A stretch of 46,498 bases of DNA from Candidatus Fermentibacterota bacterium (lineage in GTDB: Bacteria > Fermentibacterota > Fermentibacteria > Fermentibacterales > JCC-6), in the NCBI GenBank assembly GCA_030592645.1, contig JAUVIR010000022.1:1-46498 (forward strand), given 5' to 3'. How positions within the stretch are numbered: the first letter of the stretch is position 1; each line of letters begins with the position of its first letter. Below are positions 1 to 9,580 of this stretch, in pieces. A model generated the notes under the pieces. It was not told the origin of the DNA. It saw only the letters and a program-made list of their open reading frames with translations, and did no database searches. A program made the translations under genes and the position numbers.

Positions 1-1
1 T

Positions 2-157
2 ATGGTACTTTACAGGGGAGAGCAATTTTACCCCACTCTTGCCAGGGACTTTGACATTTCAGATCATCTTGAATGGATACGCCTTCCGGGAAGCAGCATA
101 TGTGTCTTTGAGCTCCATTCCATTTCCAATTCCGGTAAAGCGTTCATAATTGCGTAG
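2..157 (+). CDS. 3' end of an unknown protein-coding gene (partial)
   Basis: An open frame enters from the left edge and runs about 51 codons to a TAG stop at 155-157. The fragment (reading ...RDFDISDHLEWIR...) has ordinary codon use but carries no motif I recognise. It is probably the C-terminus of a gene whose body lies outside the window. It is followed within 15 bases by a plausible promoter for the next gene, which supports a gene end here. The ATG at position 2 could by chance be a start, but no ribosome binding site can be seen because the sequence begins there. Confidence 0.45.
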   Translation: MVLYRGEQFYPTLARDFDISDHLEWIRLPGSSICVFELHSISNSGKAFIIA

Positions 158-168
158 AATAACTGAAT

Positions 169-196
169 TTGAGTTGAAATAATACAGAGTTATATA
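169..196 (+). promoter_or_regulatory. Sigma70-like promoter for the DNA polymerase gene
   Basis: TTGAGT (169-174), a 16-base spacer and TATATA (191-196) make a near-consensus promoter. Transcription would begin near 203, a short distance ahead of the polymerase start codon. Confidence 0.5.
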
Positions 197-229
197 TGTC
201 AGAACACATATTCAGGATTGGTTTATGCA

Positions 230-1972
230 ATGGGAAAATGGTTGCTGATTGAAACCGTAGATCAAGTTGAAGCAGTATCTGAAAGGCTGTTATCAGCAAA
301 GGTAATGGCAGTGGATACTGAAACAACAGGGCTGGATCCTCACACATCCAGGCTCAGATTAATTCAGATAGCTGTTGAAGGCTCCAAGACGGTGATCTTC
401 GACTGTTTCAAGCTGTTGCCGGAGGCGGCAGAGGAGATTACAGCGATACTGACATCGCCATCGATAAAGATATTCCAGAATGCCAGGTTTGATCTGCAGT
501 TCTTAAGATCGGAAATGATTTCAGTATCCGGGTGGATCTTTGATACGATGCTTGCGGCAAAACTCCTGAGAACATCCGGCGGTCCGCGAAAGGTTGGATT
601 GGCTTCTCTTGCAGAGCACTACTTAAACCGGACCTTATCTAAAGAGGAACAAAAAAGTGATTTCTCCTCGCAATTAACCACAAGGCAGCTGGATTACGCA
701 GCGGATGATGCCGGGATACTATTGGAGTTGAGACGTAAACTACTGGATGAGATTAAGAAACATCATTTGATCGAAGCTGCCCGCCTGGAGTTTGCATGTG
801 TATATGCAGTGGCGTCAATAGAGTATGACGGGATCTACCTGGACAGGGAGAAATGGTCAGCCCTGCGCGAGGAAACAGAGAAGATGAAGGCAGATGCCCT
901 GGCCGAACTGTATCCTTTTATCGGTTTTCCCACAGTTCAATTAGACATGTTTGATAACCACCTGAGCTATGGTCATAATGCAAACAGCAGCAAACAGGTC
1001 ATGAAGATGCTCAATGATAATGGTATACATGTTGAGAATACTTCGAAACACAGTCTGGCTCATTACAGTCAGCATCCGATTGTTGTTTCGCTATTGAAAT
1101 ACAGACAGGCATCCAAGGCTCTATCGAGTTTTTTGTGTTCGATACCGAAACAGATCAATGTATCCACTGGAAGACTGCACCCTCAGTACAGCCAGATAGG
1201 TGCATGGAGCGGGCGGATGAGTTGCAGCCGGCCGAACATTCAGCAAATTCCCAGAGGACAGGCTTTTCGTCAATGCTTTGCAGCACCGCTCTGGAGGAAA
1301 TTAGTCATTGCGGATTATTCGCAAATTGAGTTACGGGTTATCGCTCAGGTATCAGGTGATCATAGAATGATCGAGGCGTACAAAAACGGTGAGGACCTGC
1401 ATAAACTGACAGCATCCCTGATTCTTCAGAAACAGATCAGTATGATCACGAAGAAAGAGAGACAGGCTGCAAAAGCAGTGAATTTCGGGCTTGTATTCGG
1501 GATGGGTGCTTCAGGGCTGAAAGCTTACGCGCTGGAAACGTACGGTGTAGAAATGTCTTTGAATGAAGCAGAGGTGTTCAAGAAAAGATTCTTTCTGGGA
1601 TACAAAGGGGTTGAGGCATGGCACAGAGAGCTGCAGAGGAAGAAACCCGGTACTTCCAGAACCCTGGCAGGCAGAAAACACATTTACAGTAAGGATTCGG
1701 GAATGTCCGGCCGTTACAACACCCCGGTACAAGGCACAGCTGCTGATATACTGAAAAACGCACTTGGTATGCTGTATGCGGTACTGAAGGATACAAATAC
1801 ATCTATTGTGGCTGTGATACATGATGAGATAGTACTTGAGTGTGATGAAATTGCTGCACAGAAAACCGCGCTGATACTTAAAAATACAATGGAAGAAGCT
1901 GGCTCCAGGTACATGAAGGATGTTCCAGTTGCCGCTGAGGCTGCTATTGCGGACAGCTGGGCTGGAAAATAG
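230..1972 (+). CDS. polA: Family A DNA polymerase (PolA-like) with 3'-5' exonuclease, lacking the 5'-3' exonuclease domain
   Basis: Template-directed DNA polymerase for repair and gap filling. The N-terminal third is a DnaQ/RNase D-type 3'-5' exonuclease: Exo I DTETTGLD, Exo II QNARFD and Exo III YAADD are all intact, so proofreading is expected. The C-terminal half has polymerase motif A (DYSQIELRV), motif B (RQAAKAVNFGLVFGMG) and motif C (VIHDEIV), with both catalytic aspartates. At about 580 residues it lacks the roughly 300-residue FEN-type nuclease domain of E. coli Pol I. The O-helix position equivalent to E. coli Tyr766 is Phe here (LVFG rather than LVYG). I place the start at ATG 230, with AGGA at 214-217 as a weakly spaced binding site. 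An in-frame TTG at 218 is the alternative. Whether the cell has another Pol I with a 5' nuclease cannot be seen here. Confidence 0.93.
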   Translation: MGKWLLIETVDQVEAVSERLLSAKVMAVDTETTGLDPHTSRLRLIQIAVEGSKTVIFDCFKLLPEAAEEITAILTSPSIKIFQNARFDLQFLRSEMISVSGWIFDTMLAAKLLRTSGGPRKVGLASLAEHYLNRTLSKEEQKSDFSSQLTTRQLDYAADDAGILLELRRKLLDEIKKHHLIEAARLEFACVYAVASIEYDGIYLDREKWSALREETEKMKADALAELYPFIGFPTVQLDMFDNHLSYGHNANSSKQVMKMLNDNGIHVENTSKHSLAHYSQHPIVVSLLKYRQASKALSSFLCSIPKQINVSTGRLHPQYSQIGAWSGRMSCSRPNIQQIPRGQAFRQCFAAPLWRKLVIADYSQIELRVIAQVSGDHRMIEAYKNGEDLHKLTASLILQKQISMITKKERQAAKAVNFGLVFGMGASGLKAYALETYGVEMSLNEAEVFKKRFFLGYKGVEAWHRELQRKKPGTSRTLAGRKHIYSKDSGMSGRYNTPVQGTAADILKNALGMLYAVLKDTNTSIVAVIHDEIVLECDEIAAQKTALILKNTMEEAGSRYMKDVPVAAEAAIADSWAGK

Positions 1973-2043
1973 CCCCGGATCGCTTCAGAAAGTATATATC
2001 TGCATCCCGAACCGATGAACCGATTTCTGCGAAGGAGAATATT

Positions 2044-2865
2044 ATGACGAAGCTGATGACCTGGCTGCTGCTCACCTCGCTTGCTGTGGGGATTTCTCTG
2101 GCGGATAGCTACTACGGTATGATCACTGAAGACAGGGCTCTTGTTTTCAGGGAAGATGCAGCCCTCTTTGAAGAACCCAGCGAATCCTCCCATATAGTCT
2201 GCACACTCCCTATCGGAGATGAGCTGTTCCGGCTGGCCGCTATTGATATTCAGTACGAGGGGGATGGCATGTTATGCACATGGATGGAGGCCTTCTACGA
2301 AATGGATGGTGACACCTGCAGGGGCTACATCCCGCATTCGTGGCTTGCCCTTACCAACCAGACTCTCTCCGGTGATACCCTCTTCTTATTCGGCATAGAC
2401 ACCTACTACCCGGATAATTACAATTTTGTCGGCTCGGCGCGAGCCGTCAGCGGGGGCGAAATACTCTGGGAATCCGTCTTCTACCCGCCCGGCGGTTCTT
2501 TCGGGGGGAACGATTACAGGTACGGGGCCTCCAGCAGGCAGATCGATGCAGAGGATTACCCGTTCGGCAATCTGGTCATGCTCTCGTTCATATACGAGGC
2601 ATGCGGCTATGAGAATCGTGATGTTCTCTTCGTCTGGACAGGCAGCTATCTTGTGCGCGGCATATCCGCAAGCACCGTATCTGAAGCGGGGGTGTTCCAC
2701 TATACGGAGGAATTCATCTTCCCGGAACAGGAGGCTCCCTTGAGCGCCCGTATCATGCTGGTCACTACATCAGAGGAGTTCGACGACGATATCATGGACT
2801 ACTTCGTCACTTCTCAAGACACGGCCAACTACTTCTGGAATGGACTGGAGTTCGTCACCTTTTAG
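2044..2865 (+). CDS. Secreted protein with SH3-like N-terminal region, function unknown
   Basis: A 273-residue protein with a typical signal peptide (MTKLMTWLLLTSLAVGISLA) and a good GAAGGAG binding site six bases before the ATG. After cleavage, residues of about 30-110 look like a bacterial SH3 fold: a pattern of LVFREDAALFEEP, CTLPIGDEL and GYIPHSWLAL, ending in the usual tryptophan-binding-strand motif. The remainder is rich in aromatic and acidic residues and has no recognised domain. It probably acts in the periplasm or outside the cell, perhaps binding peptidoglycan or a partner protein, but that is inference from the SH3-like part only. The 3' half looks more GC-rich than its neighbours. 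Confidence 0.7.
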   Translation: MTKLMTWLLLTSLAVGISLADSYYGMITEDRALVFREDAALFEEPSESSHIVCTLPIGDELFRLAAIDIQYEGDGMLCTWMEAFYEMDGDTCRGYIPHSWLALTNQTLSGDTLFLFGIDTYYPDNYNFVGSARAVSGGEILWESVFYPPGGSFGGNDYRYGASSRQIDAEDYPFGNLVMLSFIYEACGYENRDVLFVWTGSYLVRGISASTVSEAGVFHYTEEFIFPEQEAPLSARIMLVTTSEEFDDDIMDYFVTSQDTANYFWNGLEFVTF

Positions 2866-3012
2866 TTGCGGGGGAACACTGACTGCATTCACTTGAACGA
2901 TTATATTTCAGAGGATGTGTTGTATGAACGCTGGAACATACTGATTCGTATTTATCAGTTCTGGGTAGAACTGAAATCATTTATTACAGGTCATATCTAA
3001 AGGAGGGTTACA

Positions 3013-3558
3013 ATGAAATTTACAAAACTACTGGTACTGTTTGCTGTACTGGCTCTATTTGCGGTTGGGGGCTGTTCGGGAAGCGAGAGTGCTGACGATT
3101 CAGAAGAAAGCACTTCGGGCACAGATGCGCAAGAGCGCGACGCGGACATTGAAGTAGCTGCATCTTCGGAGACCGCAACATCCTCGAATGAAGACTCAGA
3201 GTATGATGCTGTTTCAACTGACATCAACTATGATAATTTCGATGCTGGTATTCCAGACGGATTTCCAGATGTGATTCCAGTTTATGATATTGCAAATTCA
3301 ACTGTTATGGGCGGCATGGAACAGGATGCAGGCGGAACCATGGTGTATAGTCTTATTCTCGGCAGTAACGACCAGGTATCTGAGGTATCTGATGTTATCG
3401 TGAGCAGCGTAGAGAACATCAATATGAATATAGAAGTTGAAGGTTCAACCATGCTTATGGGGGATATGGGTGACTGGAATTACACGATCACAATTGATAA
3501 CGGCGAAGCTGATGGATTCGTCACAATCATTACCTACAGCATTGTAGAGAATCGATAA
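3013..3558 (+). CDS. Small lipoprotein, function unknown
   Basis: A 181-residue predicted lipoprotein. It begins MKFTKLLVLF and has a lipobox AVGGC, so Cys20 would be lipidated. A strong binding site (AAAGGAGG) precedes the ATG. A low-complexity Ser/Glu/Asp linker of about 45 residues follows the lipobox, as is common for surface lipoproteins. The C-terminal domain (about 75-181) alternates beta-strand-like stretches and resembles small periplasmic domains with no assigned function. It stands alone between two genes and converges with the diguanylate cyclase gene 17 bases downstream. Confidence 0.75.
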   Translation: MKFTKLLVLFAVLALFAVGGCSGSESADDSEESTSGTDAQERDADIEVAASSETATSSNEDSEYDAVSTDINYDNFDAGIPDGFPDVIPVYDIANSTVMGGMEQDAGGTMVYSLILGSNDQVSEVSDVIVSSVENINMNIEVEGSTMLMGDMGDWNYTITIDNGEADGFVTIITYSIVENR

Positions 3559-3575
3559 CCAGACGAGCTAAAACG

Positions 3576-5414
3576 TCACCGGACTGAACGGGCGGGATGA
3601 GTTCTTCTGAACGCTGATTTAAGTCTGTCAAAAATGACATTCCTGTTGATCGACTGGAAATTCACATTGTTCTTGCCGGTTCGCTTACCCCGGTAAAGAG
3701 CGCTGTCGGACAGTTGAATAGCGTCCTCCACAGGGATCATGCCTCCCTCAGAAACCCCGAATGTCATGGTCAGATTGATAGTAGCACTGTTACATATAAA
3801 GGGAGTGTTTTCGATGAGAGCCTTTGTCTTTTTCGCAACTTTTACGGCACTATGAAGCGATGTTTCAGGAAGAAGGAGAAGAAATTCCTCCCCTCCCCAT
3901 CGAGAAGCAATGTCCTGACTTCTGAGAGCTTTCTCTAACCGCTTCGAAACCTCCATGAGTATTTCATCCCCGCAAGCATGGCCGTAACGGTCGTTCACCT
4001 GCTTGAAATCATCGATATCCGTCATGATCAGCCCGAATCTTCTTCCGGTTCTTGATGAACGGGTCTGCTCAGATGCAAGACTTTTCATCATTGCCCTTCT
4101 GTTGGCAAGTCCGGTAAGAGTATCGATCTTTGACAGCTTCTCGACCCGGGAGTAAGCGTCTGCCAGTTCTCTGTTTACTCTGGCTCGAAAGCGGACATTG
4201 CGATAGACCAGAACAAGAGATATCCCTGTAAATACCAGTCCTGCCACAGCTCCGACCATCATTCTTCGCTGTATTGTTCTTTCTCTTCTAAGCAGTTCGA
4301 TTTCACGTTCTTTCGCTTCAGTTTCGTAGCGGACTCTGAGGATATCAATTTCCCGAACACGCTTTTCGGAAAGAAGGTCCTCAGTGAGCTTCTGAAAAGC
4401 CAGACTGGTTTCCAGAGCTTTTTCGTATTCCTCCATGCTGCTGTAGATAAGAGCTCTCTCGTTCAGGATATTCGCATAGCTTCTTCGGTCTTCCAGGTGC
4501 CCGGCAAGCTGTTCTGCCCGCTCACACTGATCCAGAGCTTCTTGCAGATTTCCCTGCAGCCTGCCCAGTTTAACAAGTTTCAAGGTTGCTGAAAGAATTC
4601 CTCTTTTTCTATCCTGCTTCTCTGCGATATTCATCGATCGGGAAAAATGATCTTCAGCGGCGTCCAGATTATCCCTGGCCATAAACACCGAGCCCAGGCT
4701 GTTTAGAGCCATCGAGGCAAGATAGTCGTCACCGCTTTCCTCAGCCTCTTCAAGAGCCTGGCTGTAGACATTCAGTGCTTCCTCAAGTCGGCCCTGAGAA
4801 TGAAAAATGTTTCCTGTATTGTACAAAATGCCGGGGATACCCGCAGTGAAGCCCTCAAGGATATAAATCGAATGACAGCGATGGTAATATTCCAGCGATG
4901 CGTCAAGGTCACCAGAATCTCTAAGTACATTACCGATGGTGGCCATAAGATGCCCGCAGTTGATCTTTGCCTCAGGCGATCCGTCCTTTTCAGCGGTTTT
5001 CTCAAAGATACTCAGTGAGTTCAGGTAGTGTTTCAACGAGAGGTCGAGATTGTTTACATAGAACTGCACATCTCCCAGCCTGCGAAGGCAGCGTCCCTGC
5101 TGAATTGGGTCGCCAAGTACTTTATAAATGTCCAGAGATAATGCATAATACTCCAGTGCAGCACGGTACTCTTCACCAATCCTGGCAGCATTACCAAGCC
5201 CGAACAATGCAGATGCTTTTCCTCTGCGATACCCAAGGTTACTGGACAGTTCAAGGGCTTCAGAACTTATTTCCTCACCACGTGCCTTATCATTTTCCAC
5301 AACAAGGGTTGCAAGTTTGTTCAGAAGATCTGCTCTTGTTTTTCCGTCAGCCTTCTCAAGAAGATTTTCCACCAAAGGGAGGGAGAGCGGCTCTGCTTTC
5401 CTTGTGGTTTTCAT
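3576..5414 (-). CDS. TPR sensor with membrane segment and GGDEF diguanylate cyclase
   Basis: Makes the second messenger cyclic di-GMP from two GTP. The 612-residue protein starts with seven or so tetratricopeptide repeats (about 25-345; for example the ALEYYALSLDIYKVLGD and EEALNVYSQALEEAEESGD units). A charged coiled-coil stretch and one membrane helix (VGAVAGLVFTGISLVLVY, about 387-404) follow, then a GGDEF domain. The active-site loop is GGEEF, a functional variant. An RSQD inhibitory site lies exactly five residues before it, so product feedback inhibition is expected. No signal peptide is apparent, so the TPR part is probably cytoplasmic or the topology is unusual. The gene is monocistronic and divergent from the C25 peptidase gene. 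A GGTGAG sequence lies before ATG 5414. Confidence 0.92.
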   Translation of the reverse strand: MKTTRKAEPLSLPLVENLLEKADGKTRADLLNKLATLVVENDKARGEEISSEALELSSNLGYRRGKASALFGLGNAARIGEEYRAALEYYALSLDIYKVLGDPIQQGRCLRRLGDVQFYVNNLDLSLKHYLNSLSIFEKTAEKDGSPEAKINCGHLMATIGNVLRDSGDLDASLEYYHRCHSIYILEGFTAGIPGILYNTGNIFHSQGRLEEALNVYSQALEEAEESGDDYLASMALNSLGSVFMARDNLDAAEDHFSRSMNIAEKQDRKRGILSATLKLVKLGRLQGNLQEALDQCERAEQLAGHLEDRRSYANILNERALIYSSMEEYEKALETSLAFQKLTEDLLSEKRVREIDILRVRYETEAKEREIELLRRERTIQRRMMVGAVAGLVFTGISLVLVYRNVRFRARVNRELADAYSRVEKLSKIDTLTGLANRRAMMKSLASEQTRSSRTGRRFGLIMTDIDDFKQVNDRYGHACGDEILMEVSKRLEKALRSQDIASRWGGEEFLLLLPETSLHSAVKVAKKTKALIENTPFICNSATINLTMTFGVSEGGMIPVEDAIQLSDSALYRGKRTGKNNVNFQSINRNVIFDRLKSAFRRTHPARSVR

Positions 5415-5686
5415 TTGGTACTCACCCAGATCTCGCTTCCAGCCGGATACTATTTTTTTACCTCTTCAGGGTAGATATCACTCTTAAAGTCAAAACAGTC
5501 AATACATATGAATAAGTAGAATAATTTGTCTGCAGTTCTTTCATTGCATGGAAGGATTCCCGGCTTAAATCCGCCAGCACTGAAGTTGACCTGAAATGTT
5601 TCCTGCGGTATCCTTAACTTGAGATGAGAACATAAAGGAGAATGTAGCAGAACAGCCATACGAGAGCTGGTGTGATGGGAAGAAAC

Positions 5687-7996
5687 ATGAAAAATACAGA
5701 GTTGATTGCAAGGTGGTGGAGCAGCTCTGGAGTCCTTTTGCAGATGCTTATTCTCATTGCAGCTGTATCGCTTGCTTCCGCTTCAGGGAGCATAGTAGTG
5801 AGTTTGTATCCCGAAGAATATGAACTAATTCAGGGTTTCAATGGTCTGAGAATAGATATGGATAACTTCAGCCAGTTGATGGACCCCGGAAAGCCTCTGC
5901 TTCCAATGAAGAGGTTTCAGGTTCTGCTTCCACCGGGCGCCAGAGCAGTATCTGTAAATGTGATTGGCTCCTGTGCCAATGAGTCAGAGATGATTTACGA
6001 CATTCAGCCGTTCGCGGGATTTCTTCCTCTTCTCAACCCGCTGTATCTGGAGGAAGAGCTGGCCAGACTTGCTGAGGAGTGGCACGCGAATTATGAAGCT
6101 GTTTATCTCAGTGATCAACCTTACCCCGACAGGATTGCCTGGCTTTCCGGAGCGGGAACTCTTCGTAAATATTCTTACGTATCTATTGCTTTCTGCCCGT
6201 TTACATTCCATCCGGTGTCGGGGCGGCTTATCTGCCACGAGCGAGTTGATGTAGCTATTAATTACACGCTACCTGCTGCCGGAAGTGCTGAGGCTGCGCA
6301 TATCGAGCAGCTCCTTACGGACTGCGTTGCCGATGAAAGAGCTGAGCAGCTATTTCTAAACTACCAGGAACTCGCCGGTCAATACACTTCCAGCACGATT
6401 GAAGTATCGTTCGATGATTTGTACGATTTCGTTATCGTAACTACCAGTGATCTGATCGGTTCCATTACATCATCTGCCTTTCCTGCATGGAAGGCGGAAC
6501 TCGGATACAGCCTTAAAACCGTTCTTATAACCGACTCTGAGATTGCAGATCAGCCTGGTTCTGATCTGGAGGAACAGATAAGGAACTTTCTCAGGGAGTA
6601 CTACGGGCTATGGGGAATTGAGTACGTTCTTTTTGTTGGTGACTACGCCACAGTTCCGATGCGTATCTGCTATCCAGATTCGTCTTGCCACGTATATGAT
6701 CCGTCTAATCCCGGTCTATTTGCGCCTGGCACTCCGACCGACCACTATTTCGCAGATTTGTCTTTTCCTGATTCGCTGTCCTGGGATCTGGACGGAGACG
6801 GTTATCCCGGGGAATACAACCAGGATCTTCCGGACTTTCTTCCGGAGGTCTATGTGGGAAGGATTCCCGTGAATGATCCTTATCGCATAACATATACTCT
6901 CAACAAATCCGTTACCTTCGAGCAGGATACCGGAATCTGGAAAAAGAATGTTCTTCATCCGACATCAATTCTGTTTTTTGAGAACCAGAATCACAGCGGA
7001 TATCCGTTTATTGACGGAGCTTCAGTGATAGACTCCATAGAAACCGGTCTTATGGACGGCTGGAGTATCACGCATATGAGTGAACAGTTCGGTATTGTGA
7101 CGTCTCTGTTCGATTGGCCCCCGGTTAGTGAAGGTGTATTCGCCGATCATTGGCGCAACGGTCAGTATGCAGTGGTCAACTGGTCAGGGCATGGCTGGTC
7201 GCACGATGTCTGCCGGGTGGTCTGGGAATGGGATGATGGTGATGGTGTTCCCGAATCGGCTAATGGAGAGCTTTACAATATCTCGCTGATCAACGTTACA
7301 TCAACCAATCTGGATGACGATCATCCGTCGGTTGTATTTGCAATTTCGTGCAATGTGGGCTATCCCGAACCAAACGCATGGGGGAATCTTGGTATTGACC
7401 TTGCAACAGAACCGGGCTGGGGTGCAGCTGTTGGCATGGTGAGTGCTTCAAGACCATCAGCCATCTCCTATGACTGGAAGAATACTCCCGGCGGAGCGGA
7501 GCAGATCTGCTTCGACTTTAACCGCTACCTTGTCAGCGAAGGTGAGCATGTCGGAGTTGCTCTATATGACGGCAAGTTCGATGCTACAACCGTTTACGGC
7601 TGGTCACATTTCTGGGAGTACGCGAATGTATACAATATCAACCTTTACGGTGATCCGTCTCTTGCGGTCGCCGGTTGCCAGACTGGTATCGGAGGGGAGC
7701 AGGCAGGTCAGGGAAATTCAGTCCCGTCTCTTCTCCCAGCATATCCAAACCCGTTCACATCGTTTACGGCATTAAGTCTTAATCTGCCAGCCTCGGGAAA
7801 GGTTATTGCTGTGGTATACGATATCAGCGGTAGACAAGTTGCATCACTGATGGAAGAAATTTGTCCCGCCGGAGAGCTGCTGCTTTCCTGGGATGGCAGA
7901 GATGATGCCGGAGAATCACTTGGCTATGGTATCTATTTTGCCGTTATCACCGCAGGTGATCATCAGATGGTTCAGAGGATGTTGCGGCTGAGGTAA
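5687..7996 (+). CDS. Gingipain-type C25 cysteine peptidase with type IX-like secretion tail
   Basis: Secreted endopeptidase of family C25. An N-terminal signal segment (VLLQMLILIAAVSLASA) is followed by a propeptide-like beta-rich region to about residue 245 and then the caspase-like catalytic domain, beginning DFVIVTTSDL. The catalytic His is in NWSGHGW and the catalytic Cys in FAISCNVG, the two hallmark motifs of gingipains. Several DxDGDGYP-like acidic loops may bind calcium. The last 75 residues (PAYPNPFTSF...YDISGRQV...YGIYFAVI) form the FlgD-like/Por secretion beta-sandwich used as an outer-membrane sorting signal. I choose ATG 5687 because GGGAAG lies just before it; GTG 5672 and ATG 5675 are in-frame alternatives. 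Substrate specificity cannot be read from the sequence. Confidence 0.92.
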   Translation: MKNTELIARWWSSSGVLLQMLILIAAVSLASASGSIVVSLYPEEYELIQGFNGLRIDMDNFSQLMDPGKPLLPMKRFQVLLPPGARAVSVNVIGSCANESEMIYDIQPFAGFLPLLNPLYLEEELARLAEEWHANYEAVYLSDQPYPDRIAWLSGAGTLRKYSYVSIAFCPFTFHPVSGRLICHERVDVAINYTLPAAGSAEAAHIEQLLTDCVADERAEQLFLNYQELAGQYTSSTIEVSFDDLYDFVIVTTSDLIGSITSSAFPAWKAELGYSLKTVLITDSEIADQPGSDLEEQIRNFLREYYGLWGIEYVLFVGDYATVPMRICYPDSSCHVYDPSNPGLFAPGTPTDHYFADLSFPDSLSWDLDGDGYPGEYNQDLPDFLPEVYVGRIPVNDPYRITYTLNKSVTFEQDTGIWKKNVLHPTSILFFENQNHSGYPFIDGASVIDSIETGLMDGWSITHMSEQFGIVTSLFDWPPVSEGVFADHWRNGQYAVVNWSGHGWSHDVCRVVWEWDDGDGVPESANGELYNISLINVTSTNLDDDHPSVVFAISCNVGYPEPNAWGNLGIDLATEPGWGAAVGMVSASRPSAISYDWKNTPGGAEQICFDFNRYLVSEGEHVGVALYDGKFDATTVYGWSHFWEYANVYNINLYGDPSLAVAGCQTGIGGEQAGQGNSVPSLLPAYPNPFTSFTALSLNLPASGKVIAVVYDISGRQVASLMEEICPAGELLLSWDGRDDAGESLGYGIYFAVITAGDHQMVQRMLRLR

Positions 7997-8101
7997 GTTC
8001 CGGCTGGCCTTCCTGGGAAGAACACTTTTCCCGAGAATATGTGTAGTTTATAATTGTTTCGATAAGTATGTAACATTCGAAGAATCCAAGGAGCTGATGG
8101 A

Positions 8102-9463
8102 ATGAGAAGCAGTACCCCGAAAAGCCCTGTGGGACGTTATAGAAAGATAGCAATACTAATCGGGGTTCTGCTGTTCCTGGCAGCATTGTTCGGTAATATC
8201 ATTGGCCTCAGCAGCGGTGAGGGGATAGGTTTCGGTCAGATATTCATGGCTTTGTCAGGCATTCTGATCGTGCTGGCGGGAGCTTTCGGCGGGAAATTTG
8301 TAAGCGGGTACAGATCGGTTGCTATAATGATCCTCAATACAATCATCCTTCTCGCTTTCCTGGAGTTCTCGGCTCTGATTCTTATTAAAACGATTGGAAT
8401 TGAGAATATCCACCAGGTCAATCAGAGAGAGCAGATACAGAACAGGGATGTAAGAGAGAGCGGTTTGATGTTTCCCGATCAGGACTATCATCCTTACGTC
8501 ATGTGGAGATCTGCACCTGTGAACCTGCCTCTTATGAATGTGAATCAGAGCGGTATAAGACTCACATACTGGGTTCCCCGGATTGAGGGAACCAGGATAT
8601 TTGCTCTGGGCGGCTCGGCTATGTGGGGGTGGATGGTACCTGACTCGTCCACAATACCCTCCTGTCTTCAGAAAGAAATCAACTCCATCCCAGGATTCGA
8701 AGCATCTGTGACGAACCTGGCACAGAACGCCTGGGTATCTACTCAGGAGGTTACTGAACTCATGCTCAGACTGAGATCAGGTGATATCCCCGATCTGCTG
8801 ATCTTCTACAATGGCGCAAATGATATCTTCGCTTCATTCGAGAATGGCAGAGCCGGAATGATCATTGGTAACCGGAGTATAGCAGGAAGGCTGTCCGCGC
8901 AGGAAGATCAATCCGTTACTTCCCCGGATGGATTTATTCTGTTTCTGCGGAGTACAAACATTTTCATGCTCATGGATTACCTGATAGGAGTTGACCCTGA
9001 GGTTACAGCCCCGAATGTCCGATTTGTCGCTGCAGCACCCTGTTTCGATGATCCCGAATTCGATATGACTCCACTTGCCGGTGCAACAGCTGCCCTCTAT
9101 CTGGAGAATTACAGGATAGTTGCAGCACTTTCAAAAGAATACGGTTTTCAGTTCTATTTCTTTCTTCAACCGCTGCTCTGTTTCAAAACTGATGCATCCC
9201 GGGCAGCAAGAGAATTATTGGAAACCGAGGATGAGCGGTTTCTTGATTTTCTGGGAATCACCTACAGCATGATCCTCGATCAGCGGGATGATTACCCCCG
9301 GCTGATTCCAGTCCAGGAATTCATTGATAGCGAGGAGATGGATATCTTTATTGATCTTTGCCACCTGAATGCCCTGGGTAACGAGAAAGTAGCTGCGTGG
9401 ATTGCGGAATACCTGTACGCAGGTCTTGTAGTTACCTCCTGTGACACTATGATTATTCAATAA
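8102..9463 (+). CDS. Membrane-anchored SGNH/GDSL-family hydrolase-like protein
   Basis: A 453-residue protein with three N-terminal membrane helices (about 16-38, 42-62 and 72-94) and a large outer domain with the SGNH-hydrolase blocks. Block I is ALGGSAMWGW with the nucleophile Ser, block III is FYNGANDI with the conserved Asn, and block V is DLCHLN with the Asp-His pair. Such proteins remove or transfer acyl (often acetyl) groups on polysaccharides or glycolipids. The membrane anchor suggests action on an envelope glycan, which is inference. AAGGAG at 8088-8093 sits eight bases before the ATG. The neighbouring genes are secreted proteins, and no polysaccharide cluster is adjacent. Confidence 0.8.
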   Translation: MRSSTPKSPVGRYRKIAILIGVLLFLAALFGNIIGLSSGEGIGFGQIFMALSGILIVLAGAFGGKFVSGYRSVAIMILNTIILLAFLEFSALILIKTIGIENIHQVNQREQIQNRDVRESGLMFPDQDYHPYVMWRSAPVNLPLMNVNQSGIRLTYWVPRIEGTRIFALGGSAMWGWMVPDSSTIPSCLQKEINSIPGFEASVTNLAQNAWVSTQEVTELMLRLRSGDIPDLLIFYNGANDIFASFENGRAGMIIGNRSIAGRLSAQEDQSVTSPDGFILFLRSTNIFMLMDYLIGVDPEVTAPNVRFVAAAPCFDDPEFDMTPLAGATAALYLENYRIVAALSKEYGFQFYFFLQPLLCFKTDASRAARELLETEDERFLDFLGITYSMILDQRDDYPRLIPVQEFIDSEEMDIFIDLCHLNALGNEKVAAWIAEYLYAGLVVTSCDTMIIQ

Positions 9464-9511
9464 GAACCGGGTCTTAATCATTCTTGCATTCAGATGTTCT
9501 CCAGAGGGGTA

Positions 9512-9540
9512 TTGCATTATTCCGACCTGATTTGTATTAA
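9512..9540 (+). promoter_or_regulatory. Sigma70-like promoter for the FG-GAP selenoprotein candidate
   Basis: TTGCAT (9512-9517), 17-base spacer, TATTAA (9535-9540). The leader to the ATG would be about 35 bases and would contain the GGGGGTG binding site at 9570. A second possible pair (TTAGAC/TATACA, 9541-9569) lies too close to the start to leave room for that site. Confidence 0.45.
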
Positions 9541-9580
9541 TTAGACGGTATTATGAATATTCATATACAGGGGGTGTTTC

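Noticed and set aside
8010-8035. Hairpin GGGAA...TTCCC after the C25 gene
   Set aside because: Only five or six pairs with no T tract; too weak to call a terminator.
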